The translations under genes were made by a program, and so were the position numbers. 64,000 nucleotides of DNA from Acinetobacter oleivorans DR1 (GTDB taxonomy: Bacteria > Pseudomonadota > Gammaproteobacteria > Pseudomonadales > Moraxellaceae). This document shows, piece by piece, positions 16,501 through 24,173 of this stretch. A model generated the notes under the pieces. That model was given only the letters and a program-made list of their open reading frames with translations, was not told the origin of the DNA and did no database searches. The first letter of the stretch is position 1. Every line of letters begins with the position of its first letter. The DNA lies in contig NC_014259.1 in the NCBI RefSeq assembly GCF_000196795.1, positions 2,728,001-2,792,000 of the forward strand, in the 5' to 3' direction.

Positions 16501-17502
16501 ATGTCTGTAGAACAAAATGAATTTTTAAGCCAAGTTCAATTACAAATACTGGCAGAACAAGCAATTAAGCAGTATCCATCAGACTATCAAGGACAGGTCA
16601 AACTACTGTGTCAGTCTGAAAATGCAACCTATCAAGTTTCGACTGGATCTGCCCGCTATGCACTTCGAATTCACCGTCCGAACTATCACAGCAAACTCGA
16701 TATACAAAGTGAGCTTGAATGGTTAGATGCTTTAAATGCGAGTGGAATCCAAGTTCCTGTTGCGATTGCAGATCAATCGGGTGAACGCGTCATTACCTTG
16801 AAACTATCGAATGATATTTATCGTTATGCAGTCCTTTTCAACTGGGTTGAGGGCGATATGCCGACGGTTGAAGTTGACCCCACTGCATTTGAGCAATTAG
16901 GACAAATTACCGCAAAGTTGCACGTACATAGTAAGACATGGCAAGCGCCTGAAAACTTTCAACGCATTGTATGGAACCATGAAACCATGGTCGGTGCAGA
17001 TGGTCACTGGGGAAACTGGAAAAATGCACCTCATTTAAGACCACAAGATCACGGCGTAATTGAAGAAGCAATTGCACAGATTTCGAAAGATTTAAATTTC
17101 TTTGGCAAAACTCAGGAACGCTATGGTCTGATTCATGCCGATTTGCGTTTAACCAATTTATTACTACAACAAGAACGTATCGGTGTGATCGACTTTGATG
17201 ACTGCGGAATGAGCTGGTTTATGCATGATCTCGCCGCTGCAATTAGCTTCAATGAACATTATGCAAATGCACCTCATTGGGTTGATTACTGGTTAAAAGG
17301 CTATGAGCGCGTAGGTCATATTCAGTCTGAAGAATATGAAATGATCCCGACTTTTATCATGCAACGCCGCATTCAAATGATGGCTTGGAATGGTTCTCAC
17401 GCACAAACAGAAATGGCTCAAAGTCTTGGAGATCAATGGTCCAATGAAACTGTGCGTCTCTGTAAAAAATATTTAAACGGACAAATGCCTGTAGGAATTT
17501 GA
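16501..17502 (+). CDS. APH-fold small-molecule kinase, probable ethanolamine kinase
   Basis: 333 residues in the aminoglycoside-phosphotransferase/choline-kinase fold. The catalytic loop is H212-A-D214 with N219 (IHADLRLTN) and the metal site D231-F-D233-D (IDFDDCG). The ATG at 16501 is chosen because GAGGAG lies 7 bases upstream; a TTG 15 bases earlier is only in-frame extension. Known relatives phosphorylate small hydroxyls such as hydroxylysine, homoserine or choline. Placement with an ethanolamine-type permease and an ethanolamine-phosphate phospho-lyase-like enzyme suggests it makes phosphoethanolamine. The exact substrate remains inference. Confidence 0.75.
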   Translation: MSVEQNEFLSQVQLQILAEQAIKQYPSDYQGQVKLLCQSENATYQVSTGSARYALRIHRPNYHSKLDIQSELEWLDALNASGIQVPVAIADQSGERVITLKLSNDIYRYAVLFNWVEGDMPTVEVDPTAFEQLGQITAKLHVHSKTWQAPENFQRIVWNHETMVGADGHWGNWKNAPHLRPQDHGVIEEAIAQISKDLNFFGKTQERYGLIHADLRLTNLLLQQERIGVIDFDDCGMSWFMHDLAAAISFNEHYANAPHWVDYWLKGYERVGHIQSEEYEMIPTFIMQRRIQMMAWNGSHAQTEMAQSLGDQWSNETVRLCKKYLNGQMPVGI

Positions 17503-17526
17503 AAAGTGATTTAGATCGCTTTTCCT
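17503..17526 (+). terminator. Weak hairpin terminator after the kinase gene
   Basis: AAAAGTGA and TCGCTTTT pair around TTTAGA, followed by CCTCTTTTTC. It lies between the kinase and the phosphatase genes and may attenuate read-through. Confidence 0.5.
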
Positions 17527-17576
17527 CTTTTTCAATTTTTAGTTTTTAAATTTTATAGAATTTAAAGGAAGGGTTT

Positions 17577-18902
17577 ATGCAAGCTACCCATCAACTGAGC
17601 AAAGTTGCCAAAGCACTATTACTCACCAGTAGTCTGGCAAGTATGATTGCTCTAAGCGCATGTAATTACAACCCTATACAAAATACATCTCCCGCGGTCG
17701 CTATTCCCAAAAAGGAATATATCCCAAAAGGTCAATGGGACGCTTTTAACTTTGACCAACTTAATCAATTAATTGCTACTTATGGAAAAGATAGCCCAAA
17801 CTACAATCCTGACAAACGCCCGTATATTGTCACTGACTTTGACAATACCTCGGTATTTTTAGACATCGAAGAAGCAACTTTAATTTATCAGCTTGAACAC
17901 TTAGCGTTTAATGTCACGCCAGAACAGCTTAATCAGATTATTCGCAAAGGAATTAGCTCGCAAAATTTTGAAGCGGCTTACAATAACCAGCAAGGCCAAG
18001 CCGTCAATATTGATAAAATTGCCCCAGATATTATTGCTAGCTACACATGGCTTTATCACCACTATAGCGGTCTAAAAGGTAAGCAAAGTCTGGATCAAAT
18101 TAAACAAGATCCGCATTATCTCGATTTCATTACTAAAATGAGATATCTATATGCGGCGATTGGAGACACCTTTGATCATGAAGTTGCATATCCATGGGTC
18201 ACTTATTTATTTACTGGGCTTACCGAACAAGAAGTCCGTAATTTAGTAAAAGCAACGGTGGCTTGGCAAATGCAGCAACCGATTGGACCTGTGACATGGA
18301 CTTCCCCAGCAGCACTTTCGGGCCAAGCAGGCGTTGTGAAAACCACTTGGGAAAATGGTTTAAGACCATACCGAGAAATGCAAAATCTATTTAAGGCCTT
18401 TCAGGACAATGGCATTGATGTCTATGTCTGTTCGGCATCTTTTATTGATGTGATTAAGGAAATTATTTCCAATCCGGATATCGGCTACAACATTAATGAA
18501 AAAAATGCCTACGCGATGGAGTTAGAAAGAGATGCACAAAATCGAATTTTACCCGAGTTTCGTCATGGCTATGCGCAAACTCAAGGTAAAGGCAAAACTG
18601 CAACCATCCAGCGTTTTTTAGTTTCTAAATATGGTTACGGGCCAATTTTTATCGCAGGTGACAGTGAAGGCGATCAAAATATGATGCAAGATTTTGCGGC
18701 GACTCAGAAGGTACTGATTATCAACCGATTGCGCAGCCCAAGTTCTGATATCGGCAAGTTTTCTCAGCAGGCTGTACAGGGCTATGGTCAAACCAATCCT
18801 AAATTTTTACTACAGGGCCGCGATGCCAACACAGGTCAATTTAGACCCTCAATGGCTAGTTTAAGTTATGGTGCGCAAACGGCAAAAACTACAAAAAATT
18901 AA
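17577..18902 (+). CDS. HAD-superfamily phosphatase lipoprotein (phosphorylcholine-phosphatase-like)
   Basis: 441 residues with a lipoprotein signal whose lipobox ends LSAC at C29, so the enzyme is tethered outside the inner membrane. HAD motifs follow: motif I D87-F-D89-N-T, motif II serine in VCSASFID, the motif III lysine in GKGKTATIQ, and motif IV GDSEGDQ. The layout and the DFDNT start resemble Pseudomonas secreted phosphorylcholine phosphatase (PchP). AAGGAAGGG precedes the ATG. In this cluster it could release ethanolamine or choline from phosphorylated head groups before import. That role is inference; a general acid phosphatase is the alternative. Confidence 0.75.
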   Translation: MQATHQLSKVAKALLLTSSLASMIALSACNYNPIQNTSPAVAIPKKEYIPKGQWDAFNFDQLNQLIATYGKDSPNYNPDKRPYIVTDFDNTSVFLDIEEATLIYQLEHLAFNVTPEQLNQIIRKGISSQNFEAAYNNQQGQAVNIDKIAPDIIASYTWLYHHYSGLKGKQSLDQIKQDPHYLDFITKMRYLYAAIGDTFDHEVAYPWVTYLFTGLTEQEVRNLVKATVAWQMQQPIGPVTWTSPAALSGQAGVVKTTWENGLRPYREMQNLFKAFQDNGIDVYVCSASFIDVIKEIISNPDIGYNINEKNAYAMELERDAQNRILPEFRHGYAQTQGKGKTATIQRFLVSKYGYGPIFIAGDSEGDQNMMQDFAATQKVLIINRLRSPSSDIGKFSQQAVQGYGQTNPKFLLQGRDANTGQFRPSMASLSYGAQTAKTTKN

Positions 18903-19198
18903 TATTTCACTTATTTTCTCATGCCTACAATAGATGTTGTATGCATGAGAAGCCGCTTAATTTCTTGTTTTAGTTCTGCCCTGTTTGCCTATCTCTAATG
19001 CATTTTCTGCCTTCTTTTAGTTCGCTACCCAACCTTAAATACAACTCTTGATCTCTTCTTAAAGAATCAAGCCTGAAACTTAAAACAGCAACACATAAGT
19101 CATTATTTTATAAAAGTTTTTAACAAAACAAAATCAAGGACGTAAGCAAAAACTGGTATGGCTTTTGCTTAATATAAGAATAGTTAGGAATAAATATC
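18903..19198. other. Gene-free interval upstream of the AraC gene
   Basis: About 296 bases with no frame of note. No repeat of the 41-base operator-like element is seen here. It presumably holds the AraC promoter; an AGGA ribosome site lies just before the ATG at 19199. Confidence 0.5.
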
Positions 19199-20245
19199 AT
19201 GAGACTTGACATGTTACATCTCAACCCAGCTCATCTTGTCGATTCAAATATGTGTAATCAAGGTGTATTGTCTGCAGCTGCCTCTGGATTAAGCGAGTTT
19301 ATTCGTCAAAAAGGTGCAGATGTTGATCGCGTTTTAGGTATTAGTGGTATTAATCCTGAACTTTTAATCAGCCCAACTCTAAGCTTACAACTACCCAATT
19401 ATTGCAAGGTGCTAGAACAAGCAGCGCTGGTTTCTGGTTGTGATAATTTTGGTCTGCATTATGGTCAACAGTTTCAACCCAAATCATTAGGGCTCATTGG
19501 GTACATTGGTCTTTGTTCAAATACATTAGAGTCTGCACTCATGAACATGACCAATAATTTTTATTTGCATCAGAAAGATACCCTCAATCGAATGGTCGAT
19601 TTGGGAGATAGCTGGCGCATAGATTATCAAGTTCAACACGGCGCGATTTTAACTCGCCGCCAAGATGCAGAACTGACCATGGGCATGTTTATGAATGTGA
19701 TTCGTGAAGTGATGGGCCCTCATTATTCACCTCGCGCGATTCACTTTGAGCATACTCGACCTGAATTCTGGCAAGAACATAGCAAATTATTTAACGCGCC
19801 TGTTTATTTTGATCAACCTTTTAACTCCATCATCATTTCAAAAAAAGACGTCCAGCATACTATGCCGGGGCGTGATTCTATTTTGTTAACAGTGATTCTA
19901 GATACATTGCACCTACTCAATCGCGCTTCACCAAGTCAATGTCTTGCAGATCAAGTTCGCTCTCACATACAACTTGAACTCAGTGAAGGTGAACCAAACC
20001 TTGAAAAAATCGCTCATGATATTGGTTTAACGAGTTGCACCCTTACCCGCCGTTTAAAAAATGAAGGACTCACCTTTACCCATTTGGTCGATCAGGTTCG
20101 TTGTGAATTGGCCGAACATTATATTAAGCAGAAAAATATTCCAATTTCAGAAATGGCATTCCTGCTAGGTTACTCAGAAGTAAGTGCTTTATCTCGTGCA
20201 TTTAAACGCTGGTTTGGTGTTACACCACGTCAATTAAGACACTAA
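19199..20245 (+). CDS. AraC-family transcriptional regulator
   Basis: 348 residues. An N-terminal effector domain of the Arabinose_bd type (about 25-215) precedes two C-terminal helix-turn-helix units (about 250-345), with the family signature ISEMAFLLGYSEVSALSRAFKRWFGVTPRQLR. This architecture is shared with OruR/ArgR-like regulators of amine and amino-acid catabolism. It stands between the phosphatase gene and the convergent PLP enzyme gene, in the middle of the probable ethanolamine cluster, and is the natural candidate to bind the two matching elements at 16382 and 21878. Confidence 0.85.
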   Translation: MRLDMLHLNPAHLVDSNMCNQGVLSAAASGLSEFIRQKGADVDRVLGISGINPELLISPTLSLQLPNYCKVLEQAALVSGCDNFGLHYGQQFQPKSLGLIGYIGLCSNTLESALMNMTNNFYLHQKDTLNRMVDLGDSWRIDYQVQHGAILTRRQDAELTMGMFMNVIREVMGPHYSPRAIHFEHTRPEFWQEHSKLFNAPVYFDQPFNSIIISKKDVQHTMPGRDSILLTVILDTLHLLNRASPSQCLADQVRSHIQLELSEGEPNLEKIAHDIGLTSCTLTRRLKNEGLTFTHLVDQVRCELAEHYIKQKNIPISEMAFLLGYSEVSALSRAFKRWFGVTPRQLRH

Positions 20246-20259
20246 AACATCGCAAATAC

Positions 20260-20286
20260 AGGCCTTGAATAAAGGCCTTTTTATTA
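20260..20286 (+). terminator. Terminator of the AraC gene
   Basis: AGGCCTT-GAATA-AAGGCCT followed by TTTTATT, 14 bases after the stop. Confidence 0.8.
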
Positions 20287-20333
20287 TTTAAGCAATTCGA
20301 GATATCTTCTACAGACACATAAGATAATTGAAC

Positions 20334-20386
20334 AAAAAAATACCCCTCAAATTAGATTTAACATCCAACTTGAAGGGTATTTTTTA
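20334..20386 (-). terminator. Terminator of the aminotransferase gene
   Basis: AAAAAATACCC on the left pairs with GGGTATTTTTT on the right, with an inner imperfect stem (TCAA with TTGA). On the minus strand the run of T follows the stem directly downstream of the aminotransferase stop. Confidence 0.75.
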
Positions 20387-20399
20387 TATTTAAAGTGAC

Positions 20400-21740
20400 T
20401 TACTTTAATTTTGTTAAGGCTTGATCCAAAGCACCAACTAACCAATCGATATCTTTTGTTTGGAAAGCCAAAGGTGGGCGCAGTTTCAATACGTTGCCAT
20501 AAGGACCTGCAACTGAGGTTAAAACTCGATGAGTATTTCTGAGCTCCTCAATAAGGTTCAAAGCCAACGCTTTATTCGGCTCTTTTGTGGCTCTATCTTT
20601 AACCAGTTCAAATCCTATAAATAGACCAGCGCCACGTACGTCGCCAACCATCTCATGTTTATCCATAAGTTTGGTGAGTTCTTTTAGAAGTAGCCCTCCC
20701 ACATATTTGCTATGGGTTTGCAATTCTTCTTCCTGAATAACTTTAAGTACAGCCTGTGCCGCTGCCATAGAAACAGGATTACCGCCAAAGGTATTAAAAT
20801 ATGGAATTTTATCGCTAAAAGCAGCAAGGACTTCACTCTTGGCTAAAAGCCCTGACACAGGTACCCCGTTACCCATTGGTTTACCTGTGGTAATGATATC
20901 AGGCACAACATTGTGACGACCAAAGCCCCAGAAAGAATCGCCAGTGCGCGCGAAACCCGGTTGTACTTCATCAGCAATAAAGATACCGCCATTGGCATGC
21001 ACAACATCAACCGCTTTTTGTAAGAACCCAACAGGATTAGGCATTACACCGTCAGAAGAGAATATTGAGTCCGCTAAAAAACCTGCAAACTTAATACCTT
21101 TTGCATTCATATCATCAATTTGTTGCTGGATCTGCTGCGCGAACCAAGTGCCTAAATCATCAGTTTGAATGCGATAATAATCAGGTGCTGGAACTAGACG
21201 AGTTGTCGCATCTAAAGGCTGCTCAGTTCCAAGCGCTGGAGAGCATCCTGAGGTTAAGCTACTGGTTCCATGATATGACTCTTGAGACACAATGATTCCT
21301 GTACCGCCGCTATATTCACGTGCAATACGAATCGCTAAATCATTCGCTTCCGAACCAGTACACATATACATGGCACGGTCAATTTCATCGGGAGTGGTTT
21401 GTAATAGTTCTTCGGTATAATCCAAAATGTTTTCATGTAAATAACGCGTATGCGTATTGAGCATTTTCATTTGCTCATTTACCGCTTCAATCACTGCAGG
21501 ATGACAATGACCAATGCTGGCAACATTGTTGTAAACATCCAGATATTGATGACCTGCTGCATCCCATAAATATTGCCCCTGTCCTTTTACCAGATGCACG
21601 GGATTACGATAAAACAAGCGATAGGATTCACCTAAAATTTTATTTCTTTTATCGGTCAGTTTGCGGGTAGCATGGTCCAGCTCAGCAGCATGTTCTGGAC
21701 GAAAGCTATTGGTATCCATAATGGTTGAACGCGTACCCAT
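20400..21740 (-). CDS. Class III PLP enzyme, ethanolamine-phosphate phospho-lyase-like
   Basis: 446-residue class III aminotransferase-fold protein. The PLP lysine is K287 (TTGKPMGNGVPV), the cofactor aspartate is in DEVQ (257-260), and CTGSEAND and FNTFGGNPVS are also conserved. The stretch DEVQPGFARTGDSFWGF...VPDI closely follows that of ethanolamine-phosphate phospho-lyases (AGXT2L1 type), which convert phosphoethanolamine to acetaldehyde, ammonia and phosphate. GAGGAG lies 6 bases before the ATG at 21740. With the kinase and permease nearby this gives a complete cytosolic route. Plain transamination is the alternative, since fold members differ little by motif. Confidence 0.78.
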   Translation of the reverse strand: MGTRSTIMDTNSFRPEHAAELDHATRKLTDKRNKILGESYRLFYRNPVHLVKGQGQYLWDAAGHQYLDVYNNVASIGHCHPAVIEAVNEQMKMLNTHTRYLHENILDYTEELLQTTPDEIDRAMYMCTGSEANDLAIRIAREYSGGTGIIVSQESYHGTSSLTSGCSPALGTEQPLDATTRLVPAPDYYRIQTDDLGTWFAQQIQQQIDDMNAKGIKFAGFLADSIFSSDGVMPNPVGFLQKAVDVVHANGGIFIADEVQPGFARTGDSFWGFGRHNVVPDIITTGKPMGNGVPVSGLLAKSEVLAAFSDKIPYFNTFGGNPVSMAAAQAVLKVIQEEELQTHSKYVGGLLLKELTKLMDKHEMVGDVRGAGLFIGFELVKDRATKEPNKALALNLIEELRNTHRVLTSVAGPYGNVLKLRPPLAFQTKDIDWLVGALDQALTKLK

Positions 21741-21877
21741 GAATGACTCCTCTATTTATATTCAGCATACTTTTGTGCGAGACGATGACTGACGTAGGCA
21801 ACTCATACGCTGATTCGAAATATTTCAGTATTTGATTGAAGTTACGCAAACCATATTGCTTAAGTATCTTTAAAAAA

Positions 21878-21918
21878 ACTTGACCTCAGACCACTTAAGC
21901 CACGATTTGAAGTCAACT
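21878..21918. promoter_or_regulatory. Shared operator-like element 2 (upstream of PLP enzyme gene)
   Basis: ACTTGAC at 21878-21884 and GTCAACT at 21912-21918, again exactly 27 bases apart, with GACCACTT and TTTGAA inside as in the element at 16382. It lies about 140 bases upstream of the PLP enzyme start. Two copies with identical spacing before two genes of the same proposed pathway indicate a common regulator. Confidence 0.65.
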
Positions 21919-21985
21919 CTCAAAGCCCATCCAATAGCTATTTTAGAATTAAGGTTTATGCCTTTCCCCAAATAAGCCGAAACGT

Positions 21986-22540
21986 CTAAAGAAAGACATT
22001 AGAAATCATATTCCAGTGGCTTTCTCTGTCGTCTGCCCCATCTGAGCTTAAAAGCTGAATAATTGCGCCCTCAGTCATATATAAAAATAGTTTTGCGTCC
22101 TGAAAAGTCGCATCGGTTTTGAGTTTTATAAGCTGGCTATAGATTTCATTGATTAGCCATGTACGGTATTTAATTGCGACTTGATAGGCTTTTGCATAAG
22201 TCAGTTTTATCTCAAAAATGGCTTTAAATAATAGGTAGTAAAGCCCCTCTAAGTCGGTGTGTAAAAGATAAAGCGCCTTGAGTTTATCTTTTACACTTGT
22301 GCCTCGGTCGTATTCAGCAATTGAAACCACTTTTTCTTTTAGACGTTCTTTTTGCACAATCAAGCAGATTTCAATAAACCGCTCTTTAGAATGAAAGTAG
22401 TTATAAAAAGTTGCTTTGGGAATTTGGCATTCTTTCACAATTCGGTCGACCCCAACCGTATGAAAGCCGTGATGGTGAAATAAATAAATCGACGTATTAA
22501 TAACTTGTATGGCACGTGTTGGGAGAACTAACTTTGGCAT
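21986..22540 (-). CDS. TetR/AcrR-family regulator, copy B
   Basis: 184 residues starting MPKLVLPT, paralogous to the TetR at 7690-8253. The helix-turn-helix (VGVDRIVKECQIPKATFYNYFHSKERF) is nearly unchanged, so both proteins probably recognise the same site, and the GTTTCT-N5-AGATAC dyad is identical upstream of both. The ligand domain has scattered substitutions, and the last 15-20 residues diverge completely (DDRESHWNMISNVFL), as if the reading frame or the end of the gene had changed. It is likewise adjacent to a C4-like RNA region. Ligand and targets unknown. Confidence 0.85.
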   Translation of the reverse strand: MPKLVLPTRAIQVINTSIYLFHHHGFHTVGVDRIVKECQIPKATFYNYFHSKERFIEICLIVQKERLKEKVVSIAEYDRGTSVKDKLKALYLLHTDLEGLYYLLFKAIFEIKLTYAKAYQVAIKYRTWLINEIYSQLIKLKTDATFQDAKLFLYMTEGAIIQLLSSDGADDRESHWNMISNVFL

Positions 22541-22565
22541 GGTTTTACCGTTATAAATTATTGTT

Positions 22566-22582
22566 GTTTCTAAATGAGATAC
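22566..22582. promoter_or_regulatory. Probable TetR operator dyad, copy B
   Basis: GTTTCT-AAATG-AGATAC, identical to the dyad at 8282-8298 and at a similar distance from the tetR start. Confidence 0.45.
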
Positions 22583-22771
22583 TTTTTTGGGAGAAAAAAA
22601 GGCATAGCAAAGCCGTAAAGACTGTGCGTAGCACATCTCGAGTTTGTTGTTGCTAAGTTTTAAATAAAAAAGACTTAAAGCCTGAAAACCTTAGGGCGTT
22701 CAAGCTGCTTTAATTTTTAAGCTGTGTCGTTATAGCTTTTGGCATCGAGAGCCAATAAATAATGGATGTGC

Positions 22772-23042
22772 AAAGCCAACTCCTTTTTATTGGGAGTTCT
22801 GCCAAACATTAAAATTATGGTGGCAGAACGAGCAAGGGTTAGCAGACTGATAGTAAGAATCAGCACACCCGAAGGTGTCCCTCACTCGTCCTACCGCAAC
22901 GAGCGAGGGACGATTGATATACATGAGACTACTCCTCAGAAGGAATAATCTGATGCTCTTACTATGCGGTCTGCTAAAACCGACTGGCAATGTAGGCCAG
23001 CAGGCAAAGAATAGTGCTCTGTCCTATTGCAGTCAAGCACGT
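22772..23042 (+). ncRNA. C4-like antisense RNA region, copy B
   Basis: Same hairpin chain as copy A with compensatory changes. CTGAT (22847-22851) pairs with ATCAG (22859-22863) where copy A has CTGG/CCAG. TTAGCAGAC (22839-22847) is complementary to GTCTGCTAA (22969-22977). ATAGTAAGA (22850-22858) is complementary to TCTTACTAT (22957-22965). GTCCCTC-A-CTCGT pairs with ACGAG-C-GAGGGAC (22877-22911). The CGAA tetraloop hairpin and the 3' CTGGC/GCCAG hairpin are unchanged. Because the two copies differ in sequence but keep pairing, the structure is under selection. Two small frames seen here on either strand are not conserved in copy A and are unlikely to be genes. Confidence 0.75.
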
Positions 23043-23127
23043 AAAATGCCATTTGTTTTAAATTAAATCATTAAAAAAGCAAGGCTAAATAATGAAGGAG
23101 TTATTGTTAAGTGGGAGGTTGTAGAGG

Positions 23128-23740
23128 AATAGAATTTATCTAAATATATTAGTTTTCAATAGGTAATTCCAAATATAAAAAAGTAAATAATGAAATGAAA
23201 ATATCCTTATGAGATGCACAACAAGCATTCAATGGTCAATTAAATCATTCGAGAAAATGTTAAAGAATGGGTAAAAGAGAATGAATACACTGGAAACCCA
23301 AGTCTTAATTTTTGAACCTCGTATTAATGAAGATCTTCTTTATAAACAGCAATATACTTAAGAAATTTTGGATTAAAAATATTTTCTAATAAATACATTG
23401 AAGATGAAAACAGTATTAAAAAAACATCCATACTAGAATCAATAAAGTCTATTGGCAGAATTATTATTTTAAAATAATAATTTACTTAATTATTTCAACA
23501 AGCTTCCAACATCCTAGTATTTATAAATAATTAAAATGCTAGAAAATTACAATCCTTAACAATAGACAGATTATTCCTCTTTCATCAATATGCACTAACT
23601 AGAGGCACAGATTTGATTAAACCATTAGAATGTATCTCTATAGTTCATGTTTAATTATAATCTATACCTTTTTATTTAATTATTATTATATAAAAAAATA
23701 ATTTTAAATTTAAAATTCAAGCAATTAATAATTTTTAATA
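23128..23740. other. Gene-free AT-rich stretch with possible gene relics
   Basis: No intact frame. Two short fragments read like decayed coding sequence: on the plus strand near 23243-23318 a frame giving IIRENVKEWVKENEYTG then a stop, and near 23555-23652 a frame ending DLIKPLECISIVHV then a stop. Neither has a usable start, and I do not recognise a family. The base composition is lower in GC than the flanking core genes. Confidence 0.4.
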
Positions 23741-23745
23741 TTATC

Positions 23746-23761
23746 TGGTATGACTTTTGCT
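23746..23761 (+). promoter_or_regulatory. Sigma-54 type (-24/-12) promoter
   Basis: TGGTATG-ACTT-TTGCT matches the sigma-54 consensus TGGCACG-N4-TTGCW at all but two positions, with the required 10 bases between the GG and GC elements. Transcription would start near 23773, leaving a leader of about 40 bases before the precursor gene. Sigma-54 promoters need an enhancer-binding activator; none is encoded nearby. Confidence 0.6.
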
Positions 23762-23811
23762 TTTTCATTAAGGCGGTACAACATAAAATTAATATATAAA
23801 GGAGACTAACC

Positions 23812-24093
23812 ATGTCACTACATGTTAAGCCACTTACAAGCGAAGGAAAAATTCGAGTAGAAAATATTCTTCAGCAAGCAGCAAAAGATATTAAATTTCG
23901 TGAACTATTAACTGAGAATCCGAAGGAGGCATTAAAAAACTCAGGATTAACCGAGGAGGAAATTAGTGTTATTTCAACTATGCGACGTGTAGCACTAGAA
24001 GAATGGGGTATTGATGTACGTCCATTCCGCGGTTTCCTAAGAGATAACGGATTCAAAATAACGGAAATTATGAAATTAGAAGAAATTGCATAA
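23812..24093 (+). CDS. Probable split-borosin RiPP precursor (Os1348/NHLP-like helical protein)
   Basis: 93 residues with a strong ribosome site (AAAGGAGA) before the ATG. Residues about 14-62 form a predicted small helical domain with the block AAKDIKFRELLTENPKEAL (residues 23-41) then GLTEEEI, the pattern of Os1348-family RiPP precursors and of the binding domain of split-borosin precursors such as SonA. A tail follows, about residues 66-93, starting GIDVRPFRGFLRDNG and ending MKLEEIA; this would be the core region. It is the first gene of the unit and is followed by the methyltransferase, an order seen in split borosin clusters. The site of modification cannot be read from sequence. A different NHLP-type peptide class is the main alternative. 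Confidence 0.72.
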   Translation: MSLHVKPLTSEGKIRVENILQQAAKDIKFRELLTENPKEALKNSGLTEEEISVISTMRRVALEEWGIDVRPFRGFLRDNGFKITEIMKLEEIA

Positions 24094-24173
24094 CATCATA
24101 ATTAACCTAAAACTATACTTTGAAAGAGAACACTAAACTCTTTCAAAGTACAATTAAAATAAGGGGTTATAAT

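Larger units (their letters stand above)
22025..23127. repeat. Long direct repeat, copy B (tetR plus C4-like RNA)
   Basis: Same orientation and order as 7740-8819. The flanks do not match, which places the repeat ends near 22025 and 23127. The block stands between the PLP enzyme gene and the borosin-type cluster. Confidence 0.85.

Noticed and set aside
22766..22990. Small frames on both strands inside C4 copy B
   Set aside because: Not preserved in copy A, no ribosome sites, and the region is explained by conserved RNA pairing.
24120..24173. Upstream TTG start for the methyltransferase
   Set aside because: No ribosome site; the TTG at 24174 has AAGGGG 7 bases upstream and begins at the canonical first strand.
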